This document shows positions 58,264 to 64,000 of a stretch of DNA of 64,000 nucleotides, piece by piece. A model generated the notes under the pieces. The model was not told the DNA's origin. It saw only the letters and a program-made list of their open reading frames with translations, and did not search any database. Position 1 is the stretch's first letter; every line of letters begins with the position of its first letter. The stretch lies in assembly GCA_015680685.1 (NCBI GenBank), contig MNCI01018056.1, positions 458,358 to 522,357 on the forward strand, given 5' to 3'. The stretch is from Gnetum montanum (lineage: Eukaryota > Streptophyta > Gnetopsida > Gnetales > Gnetaceae). Position numbers and translations under genes: made by a program.

Positions 58264-58869
58264 TTTAGCTACTGATAAACATGCCATATTTTTTTGTTTT
58301 TTTTATATTGTTGTAGCTATTTTTATTTGGCTATCATAGCCTTAGAGACTATGTATTATTTTTATTTTGTTATCTATTGCATAACGCAACTATGGCTACT
58401 ATATAATTCTTTTTTGTTGTTTTGTTATCTATCACACAATTTATGGCTACTATATTTGTTTTAGTTATGTTACATGTTACTTTTTGGTTTTGGTTTAAAA
58501 CTAATTTTAGCTACTATTTTTAATTTTTAGTTTTTATATTTTAAAATTTTTTTAAGTTTTTAATGTTTTATGTTTTCTATTCTTTTTTTTTTTTTTTGTT
58601 TTGTATTTTTATGTAGACATAAGAAATAAACATAAGTTGTAAATTGATGTAAAAATGTAAGATAAGGTGATGTAGCAACTTGATAAACATGATGTAACAA
58701 AGTAAAAATTGTTAAGCAAAATGTAAGCATGTAAATAAAAACTATAAACAAGGCTACTAATTAAATGGCCACACCATATGTACAAGGAAGAAAATGAGCA
58801 ACATATTTAATCATGCAACTACTTTCTAATCTTTGAAAGATTAGGGAATTTATAAGGTTTTTGTTACAT
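58264..58869. other. T-rich spacer between the module and protease of G
   Basis: Low-complexity T-rich sequence with GGCTACTATAT repeated near 58393 and 58445, and a T-run near 58581. No terminal inverted repeat pairing with the other edge near 50991 was recognised. Confidence 0.4.
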
Positions 58870-59420
58870 GATCTTGTACTTCATGTTCCCTTCGTTTATG
58901 ATACTAAATGGGAGCTCTTCCCACAATTCATTCATAACCCCAATGTTGTTGGCATTTGCTTGGTTGGTTTTGTTGTGGTCCTTGGCTTTGTTTCAGGTTA
59001 CAGGAGTTTCTTCTTGAAACTCCAGCTCAAATCATACTCAAACTCAACATTATTGACAGATAAAGGAATTGTGCTATCTCCATGAATAATAATTTCACCT
59101 TCCTTGTAAGGTAAAGAATCTCCTAGTGGATTGGGAAAAAAACTACTCACAACTTGGCCAACTATGATCTTCCTAGAATTAAGTTGAAGCTTGGTATTTC
59201 TTTAACAACTAGGAAATCAATAAATGTGCAAAATTGTTCCCTAGCCATGAAGTCTAACAAAATTGATCCTTCACCACTATCGATAACCCATTAAATGATT
59301 AAGTGCAAAGGTAGAGGTATTCTTGATGTGCTCAACTAAGCCTACACGTTTTACCATGGGAAAGGGGATTACATTTGTGGCTACTTCATCATCAATGTGT
59401 ACTCAGTGTAGTTTGTGCTA
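58870..59420 (-). pseudogene. Element G: aspartic protease remnant
   Basis: The minus strand reads FIDFLVVKEIPSFNLILGRS and WLAKL in sequence, then a stretch equivalent to STYHQ.LKFPT, then FME/GD. This is the distal half of TAT-type retropepsin, where LILGRPWL is the hallmark. The active-site triad region upstream is not legible. Downstream the reading dissolves before the foreign DNA begins. Confidence 0.7.
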
Positions 59421-59539
59421 GCCAACTCTAATAGTTATGAAGAGAGGGGCTACTAACACTTCACCACTCTAAGGGTTGGTTTTCACCTCACTATCATGGA
59501 ATATCAAGGGGGTTGGCCTCATTTCTACCTTGGATGAAC

Positions 59540-61314
59540 GTGGTACTATCATTGCCTAGATAGACTCTTCATTGGCTAGGATTTCCTCACTTACAGGAAT
59601 GGAATTCAACATCTTAAGGCTTCCTAGTGAGTAGGAGAGCTCATAACTAAGTCATACAAGCTTAAAGAAGTATTCTTCTATTTTGATGAAAGCTTGGTTT
59701 TTGGTTCTTTGGCCATCATGGCCACAACTACATGTTCTTGTTTTCCCTTATTCTTATCCATATTAGTGTGTTGATTCTTATAGGTTTTATATGTAGGATT
59801 ATTACTGGCTTTCATTGCCTCTTCTATCTTCTTGAATTGGGAGAAGGCTTGATTGAGAAACCAAGGATCCAAATAATAAAATTTAGACTTAATAAAGTCA
59901 TTAACTACCCCTTTGAAAATGGTCAAAATGTGTGTTTTAAAGATGGATTCAGGTATTTCATTAAGTATAGTGTTCCATCTTTGAATGAACTTTTGGACAG
60001 GTTCAAGAGGCCCCTGTCTCCCTTTCATGAGCTGGTCTAGCATTATCTCAGGTTTCAAGTTGTACTTAAAGTGGTTAACGAATTGCTTTATCAAGTTATC
60101 CAAAGAGAAAATAGATCCTCTAGGTAGTGCCCGATACTAGTTAAGAACTTTTCTAGTTAAGGACATGGGAAAGATGTGCAGCACTATATGTGGCCAAGCC
60201 TACAACAATAGGCACTCTAAATGAAAGGTAATTAGATAGGCATTGGGGTTGCCTTCACCAGTGTACTTGGTGAAGTGAGGGATGGAGACACATGCAAGAA
60301 GACTTATTTGTGGGACATTAGAGCTTAAATCATCATCTTGGTAAAAGTCCATGACCTTTATTGTCTAAGTGATGTTAGTCTCAAGCTTTTTCAACTTGTT
60401 GGTAAGGTTTTGGATCAGCTGAAAAGCTTGGTCTAGGCTCTAAGGTGCACCCATAGGATATGCTGGTTGTGTGACTAGCAGAATGGATGGTTGAACCACT
60501 TTAGGTCTTAAAATTAATGACAACATAGGCTAGGAAGGTCTCATGGCCACTGCTACAGGGGGTTTGAATAAAGAAAATGAGGTATAAATGAGAATTTGTG
60601 GAATGAAGGGCACGAAGGAAATATGAAAGGCTTGTGAGACTTGAGATCTCAAAGAAGTGCTTGCTAAAATAGTAAAAGGAGATGGCATGAAAGTTGTAGT
60701 CAATAGTGGTCATGTGAAATGAGGTTGGACTACAAAGGGCATGGTTGTAAACAAGGAGGAGATCTAAGAAGTTGGTTATGAGGTTTGACCTAAGGAGGTG
60801 GTAGGAGTCACCTATGTGAAATATATAAGGGGCTATTCACAAATAAGTTAGAGATGGATTATTGTATGGGTTCTTCCCCATGAGCATCATTATCATAGTA
60901 TCCCCTAAACCCATCCTAATCCTCTTCATCCTACCCTAAGCTACCCTCCTCACTTGCCACAGCTTCCTCATTGGCACCTACCATTTAGTCTAACAAGTTA
61001 ACATAAATTTTAGAAAGTTTGATTTTCTCATATGGGAAGGGGACATACTTCTTCTTGTTCCTATGAACAAACTGAAACTCACATTTAGAATCTAACTCCT
61101 TACGTGGGATAGACAGATCAGCTTGGATTTTCACACAAATGAAATTATAGTAGTCATCAATAATGTTGGCGTGTGTGGTGTTGCATTCCATAAGCCTAAG
61201 AGACTGCCAACACTCCATTACAGCTAAGTTCTTAGGATCATAGATGCAAGCAAATTCCCTGTTCCTAGCCATGACAATGATGTGGTGCAATAGGATAATT
61301 GAAACAAAAGGCAT
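59540..61314 (-). pseudogene. Element G: gag remnant
   Basis: The leading open stretch is 61314-60985 (MPFVSI, MARNREFACIYDP). A degenerate Pro-rich part follows. The capsid-type domain has IPHFTKYTGEGNPNAYL, PMSL, YRALPRGSIFS (about 60300-60110) and LIKQFVNHFKYNL, then KGRQGPLEPVQKFIQRW (59678-60103). The TGEGNP, LPRGSI and FVNHF phrases are typical of TAT gag as I know it. Stops separate the parts. Confidence 0.82.
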
Positions 61315-61383
61315 AAACTACAAGGGATTAGTTAATTAGTCAAGGTGATAAATGTTTTAAAGGTTTTTAGTATCTTAAACAAG

Positions 61384-61580
61384 CTATAAGCTTGTAGCGT
61401 ATAAGGCTCACGGTATATGGAGCTACAGCATGTAGGGCTTACAATGTGTAAGACTTCATAATGTGTAAAGTTTACTACGTGTAAGACTATAGCATGTGAA
61501 GTTGCAACATGTGAGGCTACAACATGTAAGGCTATAGCATATGAAACTGTAGCTTGTGAAGCAGTAGCATATAAAACTAC
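61384..61580 (-). repeat. Tandem array of a 15-bp unit upstream of gag in element G
   Basis: About 12 diverged units of AGCATGTGAAGCTAC type follow in register. The period is a multiple of three, so the minus-strand open stretch 61332-61610 reads five-residue repeats such as VVASH and VATSH. It lies between the 5' LTR and gag. Confidence 0.8.
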
Positions 61581-61949
61581 AACTACAACTAAAACAATAA
61601 TTTTAACCAATGTGTAAAACTAAGAAAAAATTAGAAAAGGTTTAGCATGTGTAGAAACAAGAGTAAGGAAAACATTTTACATTACAATAGTTGAAAAAAA
61701 AATTTAAATTGTAAAAATGTAGGAAATGAAGCAATGATGTGCACTACAACTGCAAGACAGCAAAAATAATTTTAAAATTAATTTTTGCATATGTAACTGT
61801 GAAACTGGCTATTAAAAATGGCAATGATGTAAGAAATTGGGTTGCAAAAAATCCAAATCATTTTTGTTTTGACAGATATGCTACATATAGAGCAAAAACA
61901 AGTAGAAAAATGGTTTTGTAGATGGGTTTTTTGGATTGAAAAGTTAGCC
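61581..61949 (-). other. Leader of element G between 5' LTR and array
   Basis: AT-rich, no domain. The primer site should be near 61930-61950 but could not be identified with confidence. Confidence 0.4.
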
Positions 61950-62418
61950 AAAGGCCCTCCTTCTAGTGCTAAAAAACTATAGTAATGAAAAAAAATTAGT
62001 GTTAGAAAACTAAAATGATCTATATAAAATAGTTTTAACTCCAAGATCCATAGGCTTCGAAAGGAACTAGAGCACCTTGAATAGTCTGGCTAATTGCTTA
62101 AGGACTTAAAATGTTTGTTACCAAGTGATGAAAATGAAAATAAACTGAAATGAAAGCATGTGAAATGAAGGTTTAACACTATAGTAAGAACGGAGAGGTA
62201 AGAAAATGACATGGCCAAAACAAAAAGAACTATAAACTTTAAATTAAATGTTATAACAAATAGTGCAAAATCAAATGTGTAGAGAGTATAAATCACTGGT
62301 TTTAAAAGCCTAAGAATACAAAATATCTTTTGAAATTCAATGCAAATGGTAGGGTGTGTTCTACACTTGATTTTCATAAGTCTCTTGATTGATTTGCATA
62401 ATAAATGCTATTGCAAAG
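61950..62418 (-). repeat. 5' LTR of element G, cut by a copia insertion
   Basis: It matches 48430-48905 of the 3' LTR, then stops at 62418 where copia LTR sequence begins (TGTAGAAT). The U3 side should continue beyond the copia element, outside the window. Confidence 0.75.
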
Positions 62419-62705
62419 TGTAGAATTTTAATGTGGAATTCTATAAAGAATAAGAAGTCTCACCACATTTTTCAATATATAATGAGTACAAGAAAAAACT
62501 TTCCTAGAGAAGAGAAAAAGTACAAGGAAGGTTGATAAAATGAATAGGGAAAGTTGATAACTAATCTTCAACAAAATAAGGAAACAAAGGTACCTTCTAA
62601 TAATGCTCATAAGTTTCAATCAAAGATAGAACTAAATCCCCTATATTTCTAAAATAGCAAATAAAATAACAAATCAGAGAGATTATTACCTAGAATAATT
62701 TCACA
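62419..62705 (-). repeat. 3' LTR of copia element J
   Basis: On the minus strand it starts TGTGAAAT at 62705 and ends ATTCTACA at 62419, about 287 bp. It follows a purine tract TGAGAAGGAG at 62706-62715 and a Ty1/copia C-terminus. Confidence 0.75.
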
Positions 62706-63026
62706 CTCCTTCTCAAGCCAAGCTAAAAATATTGTTCATCCTGAGCTTGGAACCTAATTCTTCAAAACATTTTCTAGGTAACACTTTTGTTAGAATATCA
62801 GCAATTTGAGAACTTGTTGGTGTGTAGACTAACTAGATGACATTGCCTTCAATCTTTTCTTTGATGAAGTCTTGATCAATCTCCACATGTTTAGTCTTAT
62901 CATGATGAACTGGATTCTTGGCTATACTGATTGTTGAATGGTAATCACATAGAAGCTTCATCAGTTCTTCAATCTTAACTTTAAGTTCTTCAAGTAGTCT
63001 TCTAATCCAAATTCCTTCACAAATAC
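62706..63026 (-). pseudogene. Element J: Ty1/copia RNase H C-terminal remnant
   Basis: The minus strand reads SICEGIWIRRLLEEL, then CDYHSTISIAKNPVHHDKTK, HVEIDQDFIKEK, then IADILTKVLPRKCFEEL and LRMNNIFSLA, the classical end of plant copia pol (expected forms CDN.SAI..A.NPV.H.RTKHI and QLADILTK). One stop after EGNVI is visible. The upstream part is cut at 63026 by gypsy LTR E and would continue beyond that element. Confidence 0.9.
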
Positions 63027-63919
63027 TGATGAGTGGCGAGGTACCCCTACACTCAACCATACGAAACGAGCGTCGCACGCGCGATCCGGTCAAACTCCGC
63101 AGATGGACTAGTTGTGGCACCTAGATAGTTAGCCTTAGGTCGCAGTTCGCTGTCTTCCCATATAGACTAGTTTTGCATATGTCACGTATGGTTTAGTCTA
63201 GATGAGGTGTATGATGTGTTCCTAATTCTATCGCTACTCCTGAAGGCAATGGAAAATAATATTAACTAGTCTAAACTAAGAGGGAAAGGGTAAGAAATCT
63301 AATCTAGCCTAAGTGAGACGAGCAACCGATTCCTTGATCAACCGTACACATCTTGGACTTCGTGCACGACTGCCACTGGGACTACCAAGCATAGGCCTAG
63401 GTACNTAGGAGTTTAAGGGTGAGAGACTAATCACGATGAGTAACTGATTCCTTAACTAGTCGTACACACCCGTAGATGCTCGTAGTTAAGTCGAACTCAC
63501 ACTATGCTATGAAAGCAATAAATAACATTAAATAAATAATAATTAAAATAAACTAAGTGAATGCTGCAATGATGAAGTAATCTCGATCTTTATTGCCGGT
63601 CATGTGTGTGTCCAAGTACGGCACACTCGAATAAAGACACCGTACAATCACATTCACCACACTGTGGGCAGACACGGGAAAAATTCTAACTCTGGAGGGA
63701 TCAAACTGCTAGAGCTTCGCTACACTAAAACTGCGATTGGGAAATGAAGGGAGTGCCACCTCTTATTTATAGATATGGCGGCAGACCGCGATATCTCGTA
63801 CACGATATCGCAGGGAAAGACGCGATATCGCGTACACGATATCGCATGGGACGCGATATCGCGGCGGCCACAATATCGCGTACGCGATATCGCTGCACTA
63901 TGCATGTCGCGTCTCATCA
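63027..63919 (-). repeat. 3' LTR of element E (gypsy, same family as A-D)
   Basis: On the minus strand it runs from TGATGAGACGCG (63919) to ...GCCACTCATCA (63027), 893 bp. It abuts a family-type purine tract at 63920-63929, so it is the 3' LTR of a minus-strand copy whose body would lie to the right. The TATA box CTATAAATAAGA is at 63761-63772. It is far richer in CpG than the other LTRs, which suggests a younger copy. An N at 63405 splits it. Confidence 0.88.
63783..63896 (-). promoter_or_regulatory. CGATATCG palindrome array in U3 of LTR E
   Basis: Seven GATATC-centred dyads (six exact GATATC, one AATATC) occur in about 115 bp directly upstream of the TATA box. They are usually embedded in GCGATATCGC, alternating with GTACGC or GTACAC spacers. 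Strong self-complementarity. Homologous but weaker array in LTR C. Confidence 0.75.
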
Positions 63920-63945
63920 TACCCCCATGACTGAATGAAAACTCG
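63920..63945 (-). promoter_or_regulatory. Polypurine tract region of element E
   Basis: On the minus strand TTTTCATTCAGTCATGGGGG plus TA ends at the LTR start, matching the block before the 3' LTR of element D. Confidence 0.75.
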
Positions 63946-63946
63946 N

Positions 63947-64000
63947 CGATATCGCGTACGCGATATTGTGGCCGCCGCGATATCGCATCCCATGCGATAT
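63947..64000 (+). repeat. Inverted fragment of the LTR E U3 after an N
   Basis: These 54 bases are the reverse complement of 63839-63892 with one mismatch. They follow the N at 63946, so this is either a contig end placed in the wrong orientation or another LTR copy. Confidence 0.8.

Larger units (their letters stand above)
48410..62418 (-). mobile_element. Element G: TAT-lineage Ty3/gypsy retrotransposon, disrupted
   Basis: Minus-strand copy: 5' LTR part (61950-62418), leader with a 15-bp array, gag (61314-59540), protease (59420-58870), then about 7.9 kb of extra DNA (58869-50991), RT N-terminus (50990-50385), and 3' LTR (49441 to about 48410). Gag, protease and RT motifs are of TAT/Ogre type. 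Most of RT, RNase H and integrase are missing. The 5' LTR is cut by a copia element at 62419. Confidence 0.8.

Noticed and set aside
58130-58339. Hydrophobic open frame that looks like a membrane protein
   Set aside because: It spans a T-rich intron of the gene-like module; apparent hydrophobicity comes from T-rich codons.
61384-61580. CRISPR-like array
   Set aside because: Units are 15 bp and contiguous without unique spacers, in plant DNA inside a retrotransposon leader.
63022-63924. LTR E as a solo LTR with flanking duplication
   Set aside because: AATAC on the left does not match TACCC on the right, and the right side is the family polypurine tract, so it is the 3' LTR of a longer element.

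Overview
The window is plant nuclear DNA made almost entirely of old, nested transposable elements. It is AT-rich and shows no intact host gene, rRNA, tRNA or CRISPR. It contains four single-base Ns (26393, 27011, 63405, 63946). The density and decay of Ty3/gypsy copies, long LTRs and large noncoding stretches suit a very large seed-plant genome. A gymnosperm is plausible but is not proven by the sequence. Almost every coding region is broken by stops and frameshifts.

Left part (1-7864): a plus-strand Athila-like gag remnant meets, head to head, a minus-strand gypsy copy (element A: gag, protease, RT, RNase H, with its 5' LTR at 6062-6918). Beyond it lies about 950 bp of unassigned DNA with a tRNA-derived SINE-like piece.

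Centre (7866-35720): one minus-strand LINE, with a poly(A) tail at 7866-7876, was split by later insertions. Element B (9004-18165, target duplication CTAAT) and element D (20832-33829, TTATC) both landed in it. Element C (10471-15101, AGTAA) landed inside the gag of B. Removing them joins LINE ORF1, endonuclease, RT and C-terminal region in the right order. A to E share LTR ends and, where visible, a primer site matching tRNA-Asp. They differ in the short dyad motifs upstream of the LTR TATA box. D also carries a large extra ORF between integrase and 3' LTR.

Right part (36422-64000): an ORF-less LTR element (F, 1.2-kb LTRs, tRNA-iMet-type primer site), a minus-strand chromovirus pol fragment (H), a possible 2.75-kb LTR inserted beside it, and a TAT-lineage gypsy element (G, minus) running from 48.4 kb to 62.4 kb. 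Between the protease and RT of G sits about 8 kb of foreign-looking DNA holding two degenerate short-repeat fields and a plus-strand, intron-containing, gene-like module of unknown function (54448-58263). G is entered by a copia element (J), and J by a further gypsy LTR (E).

Main points: (1) the antisense spliced gene-like module in G; (2) LTR promoters built from clustered palindromes such as CGATATCG; (3) a segment between two Ns (26394-27010) that is demonstrably in the wrong orientation in this assembly; (4) the extra ORF of D.
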